This document shows positions 43,526 to 55,324 of a stretch of 64,000 nt of DNA, in pieces. Made by a program: the position numbers and the translations under genes. The stretch spans positions 238,285,809 through 238,349,808 of the forward strand of contig JAUMIR010000002.1 in assembly GCA_030847615.1 (NCBI GenBank), given 5' to 3'. Position 1 is the stretch's first letter. Every line of letters starts with the position of its first letter. The notes beneath the pieces are model-generated. The model was not told the origin of the DNA. It worked only from the letters and a program-made list of their open reading frames with translations, and did no database searches. The DNA comes from Gambelia wislizenii (Eukaryota > Chordata > Lepidosauria > Squamata > Crotaphytidae).

Positions 43526-46500
43526 GTGCATCCTGGATAAAATTAGTTAGGCCTAGAGGCTTTAACAAAAAGCCAAATACATAGGCTGTGTATTAGGTGT
43601 TCTTATTAATCTGGGGTGCATGGATGAGTTTTAAGAGGTATGTGAACTGAACACAAAAACAAGACCCCTCCCCCCCTTTTTCCTGTTGGATTTTTAAAAC
43701 ATTTGAGATTTGGTGATCTTAGTAGCAGAGTTAAAATTGCACTTGGCAGAAGTTAGGAACAGATAAACCAGCTACCTCTGTTGGGTCGCAGTGAGTATCT
43801 GGGAACCTGTTCTGGAACCTCTCTATGTTTTTCCTACATTTTCTTCCTGTTTGATTTTTTTCCTGCTATGGTGAATGTTAAGATAAAAATCTAGACTGAA
43901 ATCCTGGGAGGGGGGGACATATATGTCTCTATAGCTACACCTCCCAATGCTACTTTCCCATATGGATAAGTAATTAGGAAGTGCACAGTGTAACATAACC
44001 ATTGGCATACAGGAAATGTTAGTGCATGCATTAAGCCTTGCAATCACACAAAAAAGAGTGATGAAGCATAAGAGCTATGAGAGTGAGCCCAGAAAACCCA
44101 AAGTTGAAATACAACCTCAGCCACAAACTGGCCTGGGAAAACACTCTGCCCTTGACTTCATTCTCGTATCTGCTATTTGCACTGAATAAGAATACAAGCT
44201 TTCAGAGCTGAAGTTATTAAAGTCAGGGGTGAAGAATTTGAGCTCATATAGCTCAAAGTGAGATACACAATTGGTAAGTATTGTCAAAAACAGCCCTGTC
44301 ATAGAAATAAGAAGTCCTTCTTACCAGTTTGATTAAACTAATATGTGTACTGCAGGACCCATATAATCTGAATATTTCTCCTAATCACCTGGGGCCCTTG
44401 AAACCAGTTTGCTGTCTGCTATGTGTGAAATTTAGACATTCCATTCCTTGATTTTTAAGAAGTGTTTTCCTTTTTTAAGATGAGCTACATTCATTAAAAA
44501 GAAGGAAAACATGGTCAGCTCAAGTATCAACTTCCCTGTTCCCAGTGTATTTATCTTCATCACTGCCCCTTCTGTTCATATGCACAAACAATCTAGTAAG
44601 AGCCTTCTTGCCTTTGCAACAAAGATGTTGCTGCTCTCAGAGCTGTCAGAAGTCAGAAAAGAGGCTCCCATAAGACAGATCACAAGGTTTTAAAGAAAGG
44701 GTTTTTATTTTTCTTGTTCTTTGTTCAAGCATATTATAGTCACATCAACAAATGTTGATCAAGAACCACAAAGAGAAAAAACTTGGATAAGCACTCATGA
44801 CTTTTTGTTTAATTCAGAAGGTCTGTGATCCATCTTTCACCTCTGTCATGTAAACCTGAAGGAAACCAATCTGTCCAGGTTTATGCCCTGGTGCTTCCTT
44901 CCTATACTCTGGAGGGCATTGCTGAAGATGACACACAATCTAAGAATGCAAAAAGCATATTCATCTGTGTATTGGTCAAAGCTAGTTAACTTTTAAATAC
45001 TTCTGGCATACGGAACTGGTCTTATGGAATGCTGAACCATCTGTAGGATGCCATATCCTACTTTGACCCACTTTTGAAGGTTTTTTAGGGCATGGCACCT
45101 TAGTACCCTATCAAAACCACTTGGCCACTTCTAAATCCAATGTCACCAGCTCTTACAAGTGATAAATGTTAGTAAAAATAGATCTTGTTAGTGGACAGCT
45201 AATTAAGCAGTAGGGAACACATACCCCTCCAGAAAAGCTCATTTAAGACAATGGTTTCCAACATCACAAGCAACATTTTCTTCTCCAATAGAGATACGTA
45301 GTTCAAGTCGCTTTTCGCCTTAGGTCCAATCCTAACAGCTCAATTTAGCTATCTTTCCAGTACAGACAGATGGCAAATGGAAATGAAGTTAGGATTCGAG
45401 AATTTGCAAATGGATAATTAACTTGTTCCCTTTGCACAGTGAGCAATAGATGACAGGTTAGAAGCAACATGTGCCATTCATAAATAAAACAAAGGATAGA
45501 GAACAGAAAGAAACCGCTCCCACCCTCCTGCCATCTCTAGAAACCTTCTACTAATATAGGCTGCTGGCAGGCAAGCTGAGTTGTCACACAACAGGAGACT
45601 AACAACAGAACAGCATGATAATGGCTGCTTCCTATAACAAACATCCCCCCAAAAGATGGATAGCATCATAATTCATTATCTGTTCCTAGATTATATTTCA
45701 GACATCAAAGGAACATGTAAGAGACAAGTGGGACCTTTTCTTTACTACAAAGAAGTCCACTGCAGAGAGTGATACTAACAGTGCAAAGGAGGAAAAGAAG
45801 ACAAGGAAGAGTATTTTTAAAAATATCATTTACCAGAGAACTGTTATACTAAAAGGAAGCGGTGGGGTGGGGAGAGCACATAGCTTTGTTTTGTTTTAAA
45901 ATCACAGGTTTTGGGGCGTGGTGCATTTCAAACAAGGTGCTCTCCTGATTAATTTGATACCACAGTGAAGAGAGGAGTTTAATTTTTGAGATCATTAAAA
46001 AAAATTGGCAGAAAGAGATGAAAAATCTAGCCTTTCAATCTATTATCCACTTTGGCCTAACAGAACTCTCCTTGCAGCCCAGCCAAATGCCACTGCAGGT
46101 GTGATATGTGTGCACTGGGATCTGCCTCATAACCCTTATGCTGGAAAATATTAATGGCTCCTTTAAAATGCTACACTCCAAGCAAAGCACATCTTCTAGC
46201 CAACAGACCTTCAAAATCTTCATTTGGTTATTTTAGAAATCCAGTTAGAGGGTGAGGAAGAGAAATAGAGTTGATTTAATCTACAGCCAACATTATGACA
46301 ACAGCATGTATTTGTCTGTGCTTTTCTTTCCAATGAACGTTAATAAGGCATCAGAAATGTCTTGCCTATGTGCCTTTGTGAAAAGTAGTCCTAGCCAGCA
46401 CACACGTTACTAAAGTATAACCCAACAGCCTGAATGTATAGGAACATATTTCTTTGCCTTTAAAAAAACAAGCCACAAATATGGAAAGCGAGGGCACACT

Positions 46501-47330
46501 CCAAAACGGGAACAGAATGTTGAAACAGTTCATATTCAAGTATTTATAAGAAACAAAAGATATTTCAAACCCCCATCTCCACTGACCTATGTACCAAATA
46601 CCTCCTCATCCCTGTACAAATAAAGATCTCATTGAACTTTTCACTCATGGGGTTTTTGACTTGGTATGCATGGCCAAAAATATCTCGGAGGCCCTACCAT
46701 GTTGTTACATGCTTTACAGCACTTGGCTACATTTCAAAGGTCTTGTACAGTTGCAGTTGGCAAAAGGTTTCAGAATCCTTTCAGACAAGAAGAGGGAATG
46801 CAAAGGTGTATTTATATAAAATTGCTGGCCATGTTCTATTGCGTCCGTGTACGACAACAACCTAACTCTGCCTTTTGGGGAGGGAAACAGATTCAGAAAC
46901 ACTAGAGCACTGGCACTGAAATGGATTTTCCTTGAACCTAAACACATTTACTTTTAAAGAGCCCCAATGATTTCATTAAAACTTCTGAGTAAGCACTTTC
47001 TAGTCTGCAGTCTTTATGACAACAGACAATAGTAGTGCAGTGTGTATACTGCAATTCTACTGTTCATAACCCAGATTTTGGTATGGAATGCAGAATCCAC
47101 CACCATAGGGGCCTGCATTTGTTTACGGTACATAGAAATGTGTTCTAGTCACTAGCCCTTAAGGCTGCTAAACTATGTTTGAAACCATTTGTAGGCAGAG
47201 ACAAATACATGATCTTTTCATGATCTCTGTTAAGTTCTTGGAGGGGACACAGAAGGGAAAAAAATAGGAACGGCTTGATTTTTAACAGTCAGATTATTAC
47301 TTTGTCTGCATCCCTTGTTTCTGTTATTAT
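43526..47330. other. Intron stretch, nothing recognised
   Basis: About 3.8 kb without a recognisable transposon, exon or RNA gene. It is the longest repeat-poor part of the window. ORFs up to 77 codons are unsupported. Confidence 0.4.
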
Positions 47331-47785
47331 TAAATAAGAATAAGAATATATATTTAAATTTTTAACTGGTATTTAATTGTTTTAAGTGTTAAATGGTTTA
47401 ATATGCTTTCAGTCTTTTAAAATTCTTATTATTTTAAACTGCTCTACTATGATTTTATTGTAGCATAGGACCCCTGTATCCACAGTGGTTCGGTTCCTGG
47501 ACTTACCGCAGATACCAGAAACCTTGGATAACAGCAAACGCCATTGAAAATAATTGGACTTCTGGTTTAAAATACCATAGTTGCCTTGGAGGACCTAGAA
47601 AATCTCTGGAGAGGATGTCTCTCTAGGCATTTTCTAGGAAGACTCTATGGTATGTGTTCTGTTTTGTGTCCCACTGATAACTGAAATATTGGTTCCACGG
47701 ATATGGGGGTCCTACTGTATATCGCACCCTGAGATCCTCAGAGAGAGAGCAGGGTATGAATATTTCAATAAATAAATAATCTTCA
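47331..47785 (+). mobile_element. LINE 3' tail split by a Tigger-like insertion
   Basis: 'ttaaactgctctactatgat' before 47463 and 'tcgcaccctgagatcctcag', 'agggtatgaatatttcaata', 'aataaataa' after 47718 join into one L2-type 3' end when the intervening Tigger-like MITE is removed. Confidence 0.6.
47464..47718. mobile_element. Tigger-like MITE nested in a LINE tail
   Basis: Ends cataggacccctgtatccac and 'cggatatgggggtcctactg' are inverted. The interior reads 'ggttcctggacttaccgcag', 'ttggaggacctagaaaatct' and 'gacttctggtttaaaatacc', as in the copies at 12529 and 54588. Confidence 0.75.
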
Positions 47786-48214
47786 TGAGTAGTGGAAGAG
47801 AAGAATAAGCCTGCACTTTTCATCTTGGAACTACAGTAAATTGAATTGCAAAACTCAGTGGCTTAGAACATCCAACTAAATTGATTTTTTTAAAAAAGAC
47901 GATGTTCCTCCCTGTCCTGCTCTCTAATTTTTTTTTACTATTCATCCTTATGAAGAGTTCTAGAGAACTCAAAATTTGCATATTTTATGAAGTCAAGATG
48001 ATTCTAATAAAGGTGTTGCCCACTTGTAGAGCAGAATAAACAGTGTGAAGCAATTTATTGGAGGTGTGCTAAATTTGCATTATAAATACAGGTCACAAAT
48101 AAACTTTGCTTAGCAAAAGTAATCAAATTTGGGCTATCAGCAAGAACATTCACTCTTTTTCATTTAAAGTACAGAATGCATACATCCATAATCAATTAAA
48201 TGAAGCAGTGATGG

Positions 48215-48285
48215 AACGGAATATTTAAGCTGCCTTGAATCCCATAATAGGAGAAAGGCGAGGTGTAAATAAATAAATAGTAGTG
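48215..48285 (+). mobile_element. Short LINE 3' end
   Basis: 'taagctgccttgaatcccat' and 'gaaaggcgaggtgtaaataa', then a short (AAAT) run, form the last ~70 bp of an L2/CR1-like 3' UTR. Confidence 0.6.
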
Positions 48286-48393
48286 AGAAATGTGTCTAGA
48301 GAAAATAAGAGAGGGGAGTGAAATTATACAAGGCACAGACTCTCCTGCTCATTAACAGATATGGAAAGTCCAGGTTCTTCAAGAAATTGTGTG

Positions 48394-48490
48394 TGCCTGT
48401 GCCTTAAGTTACCTGTTGACTTATAGTGACCCCATGAATTTCATAGGATTTTCTTAGGCAAGGAATACTCAGAGGTGGTTCTGCCATTAG
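48394..48490 (-). mobile_element. SINE 3' part, inverted
   Basis: 'gttgacttatagtgacccca', 'tgaatttcataggattttct' and 'taggcaaggaatactcagag' are the reverse of the SINE body end. The head is missing, and a Tigger-like element follows 20 bp away. Confidence 0.65.
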
Positions 48491-48509
48491 CTACTCCTTA
48501 ATCAAAGTA

Positions 48510-48840
48510 TAGTACACCTCCCGTATCCACTGGACTGGTGTGACCTGCAGTTTCACTTAACTTCATCTGGAAAAAAAAATGTTCTCTCTAGGTATTTTCT
48601 AGGCCCTCTAGCATGATTCTATGGTATGTTTCCACCAAAGTTGTCCATAGAATTGTGCTGGAAGACCTAGAAAATGCCTAGAGAAGTGTTCTCTCTAGGA
48701 ATCTCTAGGTCCTCCAGCACAACTCCATGGTATGCTTGGGCTAGAAGTCATTCATTTCAATAGGGTTCACTATTATCTGCAGTTTTGCATTTCCATGGTA
48801 AGTCCAGGAACATATCCCTGCGGATATAGGGGTCGTACTG
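48510..48840. mobile_element. Tigger-like MITE with long internal palindrome
   Basis: Ends tagtacacctcccgtatcca and 'cggatataggggtcgtactg' are inverted and TA-flanked. The centre holds 'gtgctggaagacctagaaaa' against 'ctctaggtcctccagcac', which would fold into a strong hairpin. It belongs to the same family as 12529, 47464 and 54588. Confidence 0.75.
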
Positions 48841-50725
48841 TATGTAACTCATGAGACCTGTCCAGGTTTCAGTGTTATGACTGAAGTAAACCTTGCAACA
48901 CAATGGCTTGTACTTGAGTTATAAACTAATTCAGAACGTTCCCTTGATGCACTACAGTCTGGATGGTGTCACTTTGCCCATACTGTACTGCCATTGCCTT
49001 CTAACTATAGTAAACAGACCACATAGATAGCAAAAGCATGAATATGAAGGAGTATAAGCAAAAGAAGCATGGCATGAATGCACTTACCATGAAAGGTTCT
49101 TTTGTAATCACTCCATCATCAACACTGGCAAAATCCAAATGTATATTAGAGCAAGAAAGTATAAGCAAATTAGTGTGACTACAGCAGAAGCAATTTGGTC
49201 TATCTGCCTCAGGTTGGATGCCAGAATCACAGCAATAGTGTGGCCCTCCACAACCTTTTCCTATGCATGCTGGTTGATCATTGATCAGCCATTTTATCTG
49301 TTTTCACAGAATGGCAAAACAGCTCAAGAAGATGTGCCAAGCATCCTACCAAGCATAATGCATGGTTGCTCAAGTCAGCTTCATGCATCAAGTTGTGCAT
49401 GTTCCAGAGAAAGAGGTGTGTCCAAGTCCTTCTCTTTGTCTGGAAACTACCATGAGGTTTTGCCCAGTTGCTATGATACCTTTTTAGAAACAGGACCTGC
49501 ACTGCAGGGTTCCTGTATATTTTGTTTGTAAACATGTCGTTTTTAGTCATTTTTACTAGTTTAGATTTCACTTACCATTATGCTGCTGATGGTTCTGTGA
49601 GAAATAATCTGAGACTGTGAGTAAAGATGCTTTTATACAGTACTTTTAAACTACTTTTAAGTGTTTCTGAGTCCTTTTTTATGCTAGAAATATAACTTGG
49701 GGAAATTGTGTAGTGGTTATCTTAAGCTTGCATGCTGGAATCAATAGAGTCTGCTGCATATGTATTTTAAACAGAGAAACGATGGTGATTTACTGTGCCT
49801 TCTAAGGAAGCTAAATGCCATCTGTTTTATGGCTGCCTGTCTTGTAAGGTGTTTTCAGTAAAGCACAGAGGGGGACATTGCTAAGTATTCAGTACTTCCA
49901 AAAGAGCAAAACTGTGTTAGTATCTGTCATTTGCAGTAGCGTGACATAGTTTAGCAACTGATTGTGTTTCTCCATGTATGGAATCCAGTGCAAAATACGA
50001 AAAAACTGTATCACTCGCAATTGCAGATACATCTTAAAATCCTGGTGTTATCAATATAAAATCCACTGGCATTAAGGAGTGGGTGCCTCTGTACACTGCA
50101 CAATTATGTTCCCCTTGTGCATAATTCTAGTCACAATCACTCATTGCTAATCACTCTGTTCCATCACTTTTGCATCTTTCTTCTTGCCACTATACTAGTG
50201 ACAAGTTCACACCAAAGCAAACAAATCAAGAATAAATGTAAGAAATGCAGAGTTCAATTTTTTTTATTTTCAAAGCATATTCAAAATAAACGTGCTTATA
50301 CAGTAATTTTGTGTTTCATGTTTAATACTGAAACCCTAGTCACAATTGAAGCATACCAGCATAAATAAAATGCTACAGGGGTTGAGGGAGAGAAATGGCT
50401 AGACAGTAGGTTTTATTAAACAAAAGAAATGTAAATTTCAACACTTTTAAAGCTTTAGGGGTCCTTCATTGGGGTAACATTTGTCCAGAATCTCTTAAAA
50501 GTAAAACCTCTTACTGCAAACAGACTGAAAAACATTTTATTTTGGAGCGGGAGAAAAATTTGGAGCAGATTGCAAGAACAAGTAAAAAAAATAGCAAACA
50601 CAAATATAAATTAGTATTTTACAATCTTATGTACAGAATTTGTGTTCCTTCAAGTTGCAATATTGTATTTTTTACACAGTGTATTACCTGCTCACCCCAA
50701 AACAAGCTACTCACTAGGAGTAGGG
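48841..50725. other. Intron stretch; one exon-like segment
   Basis: Nothing is recognised except a 37-nt segment at 49088-49124, flanked on the minus strand by ttttgccag and gtaagtg (see findings). Confidence 0.35.
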
Positions 50726-51094
50726 CAGTAGTTCTTAACCTGTAGTTCGGGGACCCCCAGGGCTCCATGATGTCCCCACTGGGGGTCTAAGTAGACTTAA
50801 AGGCTGTTCGGCCCACCTCCTGCCTGCAGTGGAGTGGCCATATGACAGGATCCAAGGCAAAGACTGGCTGGCTGGCTTAGCCTCTGCACTGCCATTCAAT
50901 CCATTCCAGCCACAAATTTGCAGGAAGAAAAAAAAAAAGTTTTCCCCTCCTCCTCCAGTGCCTCTTAGGGAAGGTTTAATGGATGGTATAAGTGTATTGT
51001 TGCTGTTTAAAATATCCAGTTACATTTTGGGGGTCCTCAGTAACAAAAGATATTTAAAGGGGGTCCCTGGTAAAGAAAAGGTTAAGAGCCACTG
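50726..51094. mobile_element. hAT-type non-autonomous DNA transposon
   Basis: Ends cagtagttcttaacctg and aaaggttaagagccactg are inverted. The flanking 8-mers gagtaggg and gagtagag differ at one base, fitting a hAT 8-bp target duplication. The interior ('gcagtggagtggccatatga', 'ttcagccacaaattt'-like, 'gtgcctcttagggaaggttt') matches the copy at 54909-55316. Confidence 0.85.
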
Positions 51095-52325
51095 GAGTAG
51101 AGCATAATCTGTATTAGAAAAGGCTACTGTTGAGCCTCCATGTTTCAACATTCAGGCTATATATGATCTCTACATCCTTCTCTTGCCTAAGGCACCCTTT
51201 AAAACCAACACTTAACAGTTTCCAATTTACAAAAGGGTAGTATATGAAATCAGCATGGTACTTCCAAGGGTGCTGCAGGGTGTAGTAGAGTAGAATTCCC
51301 TCCAACTGTTTGTATACAGCTATATAGAAATACAGTTGCGTGAGGAGATAATTAAGCTGCTCTAAATTTCTAAGGGAAGCTTGCATTAACCAACAGAACT
51401 AGAAGTCCTTCCTGTTCTTCTATTATTAAATGGGATTGATTTAAAATGGTCATTCAAAAGAATGAATGGACATTTTTTAAAATAAAAACAGCACTATTGC
51501 AGCATTCGTCAGTCACCTTCACACTCTTGTCTCTGCAGTGAAAAATCGGTAATGAGATTACATCCCATTTAGATATTTCTGAGGATATTCTCTGCACCAG
51601 TAACCTGGATAGGAATCCAAAGTGCTTTTCTTAACCAAAAAATAAAATAAAATATTAAATCCATGTGCTATTAATCATTCATATTGCCACTAGAAGGAGG
51701 TAGCTACAAGATTGATTTCTAGTTCCAAATGAAGTTGTTTTGATTAAGTGCATTTTCTTCCCTTCTTAAAATGGTTGTTATAGAATGAGTATGAACTTTA
51801 TTAGGAATGTACCCACAGCTGCCAAAAGAAGCTCATGTTTGGAACCAACAAAATGTACTATACCATACCAGAGGAGCTATAAACAATCATGCATTGTGTA
51901 TTCAAGAAATGCAGCAAATTGGTACATAGCATACGTATAATCTCCCGGGGATTATATCTCCCGAGGTTCAATGCCAATAGAAGTTACAAACTAAAACAAA
52001 ATGGCAGCTTCTGTCAAACTAGTTTAATACTTTTCATACTCTTGAGGTCTACCAGGTTTGCCCAAAATATATTGCCATCTGAGACAACATCTCAGGATGC
52101 ATAAACAATGGTCTCTGGTTACCTAAAAGCCTGATAAATTTCAGCCTATGGATATTCTTTGAGCCTTTTTTAGCTAGTAAAATACCATCTTTTAAGCCTC
52201 TTCAAACTTGTCTGCTATTTGACTTCTAGATTTTAGTGGAGGCTCCCCAATTGTTGCCCTTTTTACCTAAGGCAAAAGACAAGGTAACAATATTACTGAA
52301 TAAATAATAAATAGTAAATAATAAT
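51095..52325. other. Intron stretch, nothing recognised
   Basis: No exon, RNA gene or named repeat is recognised. Confidence 0.4.
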
Positions 52326-52330
52326 AAATA

Positions 52331-53155
52331 GGGGAGACCTGGCTGAACGAGACTACGTGCGAAAGGGATCTAGGAATTTTTTCGGGGGGTTTAGGAATTT
52401 TTAATTGGAATAAGATCATTCTACTGAAAAATACACCCAACCGCAAAAGGCCGTAACAATAATGCAATAATAATAATAATTGAAAGGGATCTAGGAATCC
52501 TAGTAGACCACAAGTTGAACATGAGTCAACAGTGTGAGGCGGCAGCTAAATAGGCCAATGTGATTTTGGGGTGCATCAACAGAAGTATAGTGTCTAGATC
52601 AAGGGAAGTCATAGTGCTGTTCTATTCTGTCTTGGTTAGGTCTAACCTAGAATACTGTGTCCAGTTCTGGGCACCACAATTCAAAAAGGATATTGACAAA
52701 ATAGGAGGAGGGTGACTAAAATGGTGAAAGGTCTGGGAACCATGCCTTATGAGGAAAGACTTAGAGAGCTGGATATGTTTAGCCTGGAAAAAAGACAGTT
52801 AAGGGGTGATACGATAGCCCTGTTTTAAGTATTTGAAGGGGTGTCACATTGAGGATGGAGCAAACTTGTTTTCTGCTGCTCCAGAGACTAGAACACAGAG
52901 GAGTGGATGCAAGCTCCAGGAACAGAGATTCTACCTCAACATTAGGAGGAACTTTTTGACAGTTAAGAGCTGTTCAGCAGTGGAACACACTCCCTTGAAG
53001 TGTGGTGGGGTCTCCTTCCTTGGAGGTCTTTAAACAGAGGCTGGATGGCCATCTGTCAGGGATGCTTTGATCGTGATTTCCTGCGTGGCAGGGGGTTGGA
53101 CTGGATGGCTCTTGTGGTCTCTTCCAACTCTACAATTCTGTGATTCTGTGACATG
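52331..53155 (+). mobile_element. CR1 LINE 3' region, split by a short insertion
   Basis: The order is 'tagaccacaagttgaacatg', 'gtctaacctagaatactgtg', 'tccagttctgggcaccacaa' ([13 protein letters not shown]), 'atgaggaaagacttagagag' (YEERLREL), 'gaggaactttttgacagtta', 'gtctttaaacagaggctgga' and the end 'acaattctgtgattctgtga'. Stops break the pol frame. A 104-bp insertion sits at 52378-52481. Confidence 0.9.
52378..52481 (+). mobile_element. 104-bp retro-insertion with (AAT)n tail inside CR1
   Basis: It is bracketed by a perfect 17-bp duplication, gaaagggatctaggaat, at 52361-52377 and 52482-52498. The insert ends in 'aataataataataatt', so it is a very short L2- or SINE-type 3' end; its body ('gcaaaaggccgtaacaataa') could not be assigned. 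Confidence 0.8.
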
Positions 53156-53391
53156 GACGTGCAGCTCAATCTTCCAGAAGCCTACTGGATCGCCAGTTGC
53201 ATCTTGCTTGAATAATGCTAATGGGATACTGTCCTAGGAGCAGCCAACAGACAAATTAAGGATGGGGGAATGTATCACACACAGCTCTGTCTTCCAAGAA
53301 AAGTGAATTGCTGGGGTGTTCAAGATTAATGGCTGATCCCCCAGCATCTGTAGCCCAAGGCACATGTTTTATTCTGCCTCCCAGTAGGGCT

Positions 53392-53928
53392 ACCTACCAT
53401 GATTTGTAATTGGTTGACTGACAGAACCCAAAGGGTGATCACCAATAGCTCTTCTTCATCCTGGACAGAGCTGACTAGTGGGGTGCCAGACAGTTTTGTC
53501 CTGGGGCCAGTGCTATTCAACATTTTTATGTTGAACATCTGGAAATCATGCCCTATGAGGAGCAGCCTAAAGAAGAGAAGGTTATGATAGCCATCTTTTA
53601 AATATTTGAAAGGATGTCATATTGAAGATGGAGCAAGCTTGTTTTCTGCTGCTCCAGAGACCAGGATATGGAGCAAAGGATTAAAACTACAAGAAAAGAG
53701 ATTCCACCTAAACATTAGGAAGAATTTTCTGATGGTAGAAGCTGCTCAACAGTCAACTACAATGCCTCAGAATGTGGTGGAGTCTCCTTCTTTGGAGGTT
53801 TTTAAACAGAGGCTGGATGCATCTGTCAGGAGTGCTTTGATTATATATTCCTACATGTCAGGGGATAGGACTGGTTGGCCCTTGTGGTCTCTTCTTACTC
53901 TATGATTCTGTAATTCTAAGTCTACTAA
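53392..53928 (+). mobile_element. CR1 LINE with internal deletion
   Basis: It begins in the RT (WLTDRTQRVITNSSSSSWTE, LTSGVPDSFVLGPVLFNIF). It then jumps at about 53535 to the C-terminal tail ('ggaaatcatgccctatgagg') and runs to the 3' end 'ctatgattctgtaattc'. GVPDSF replaces the usual GVPQGS. The palm domain, including the catalytic aspartates, is deleted. Confidence 0.85.
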
Positions 53929-54587
53929 GATTTCATAAGCCATCAGCTAAATGGGGCTAAAGTCCACAGATAACTGAAGATCATTTCTTTGTATCTGGCT
54001 TCATTGGTTTCCATATTAAACTCAGATTTCAAATTATTTAAAAAATGTGTAACATTAATATAAGACACCCTAAAGTACTCTGAAATTGGTGAAAGAGCTG
54101 GAAGTATGTTATTTGATTAACACACAGTCGGCAATGGCTTGCCTGAGAGAATAATGTAATCAGACACTCACGGCTGGAACTCCTTCAGTTGAACACTTGC
54201 CCCAAGCAATCACTCATAAATACAAAACAGTTTGACTTTATGGATTTCTAGTGGCTTCCAGCTCTGGTCATAAACTAGACAGAGTTGCAATCAAAGAAAT
54301 GGAAGGTATTCAAATGGTTACTGAGTCAAACAAACCACCTTTTTATCAGTTAGCACCAATTCCTTACCTACCACCAATGACCACGCTGGAGCAAGTGTGC
54401 CTCTGAGAGCAAGCAGTACTAAGTCATCCCAAGCAGGAAAGTCAAGGCATCAACCATAAAGACTAGCACCACCCACATGCACTAAGAGCCTTAATGCCTT
54501 GGTTTCACATCAAATATTCCCAGGTAAAGCAGACTGGTGTTGCTAGAATAGGAAGCACTGTGCTATACAGACTGTTACTGTGCTACA

Positions 54588-54804
54588 CAGTAGGATCCAC
54601 TGATTCAATTATCCACAGAACACAAAACAGCATACTACCATAGAGTCTTCCTAGAAAATGTGTCCTCTCTAGCCAATTTCTAGGTCCTCTATGGTATTTT
54701 AAACTGGAAGTCCCATTATTTTCAATGGTGTTCGCTTTTATCCACGGTTTGTGGTATCCACGCCCCCCCAGAACCAATCCCCAGCGGATACCTGGGTCCT
54801 CCTG
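54588..54804. mobile_element. Tigger-like MITE
   Basis: Ends cagtaggatccactgattca and 'cggatacctgggtcctcctg' are inverted. The interior has 'gagtcttcctagaaaatgtg', 'ctaggtcctctatggtattt' and 'aaactggaagtcccattatt', shared with the other copies. The minus-strand ORF over it (54876-54583) is not a gene. Confidence 0.75.
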
Positions 54805-54908
54805 TACAAATATAGCTTTAGCCACTTCCCCACACTGACACTCAATTTCTAACCACACTATCTTGAGACATGACATCTGAAGAACTCGGCATGAACAATG
54901 ATTTAACT

Positions 54909-55316
54909 CAGTGGTTCTTATGTGGTCCGCGGCCCCTAAGGGGACGCAATGTTCTCACAGGGGGTCTGTGAAGGCTTGAAGGCTGCTTGGCCCATGTCCT
55001 CCCCACAGTGGAGCAGCCATGTAATAGGAGGCAAGACAAGGGATGGCTGGCTGGCTCGGCCTGCACAAGTGTGCATTGCTGTTCAATCCGCTCCAGCCAC
55101 AAACTTGCAAGAAGAAGAAGGAGAAAAGTCTTCCCTCCCCCTCCAGTGCCTCTGAGGGAAGGTTTCATGGATGGTGTAATTGTATTGTTGTTTTTGTTGT
55201 TGTTATCTAGCATTGTTCTTGTTCTTGTTTTAAAACTTGAGCCTTGGGGATCTGCAGCAACAAAATATATTTAAAGTGTGGGGGGTCCCTGGCAAAGAAA
55301 AGGTTAAGAACCACTG
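54909..55316. mobile_element. hAT-type non-autonomous DNA transposon, perfect 8-bp TSD
   Basis: Ends cagtggttcttatgtgg and aaaggttaagaaccactg are inverted and flanked by atttaact at 54901-54908 and 55317-55324. The interior matches the copy at 50726 ('gcagtggagcagccatgtaa', 'tgcctctgagggaaggtttc'). The ORFs on both strands are not conserved between copies. Confidence 0.9.
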
Positions 55317-55324
55317 ATTTAACT

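Noticed and set aside
54583..55274. ORFs of 95-101 codons over the hAT and Tigger-like elements
   Set aside because: They are not conserved between copies and have no transposase motifs.
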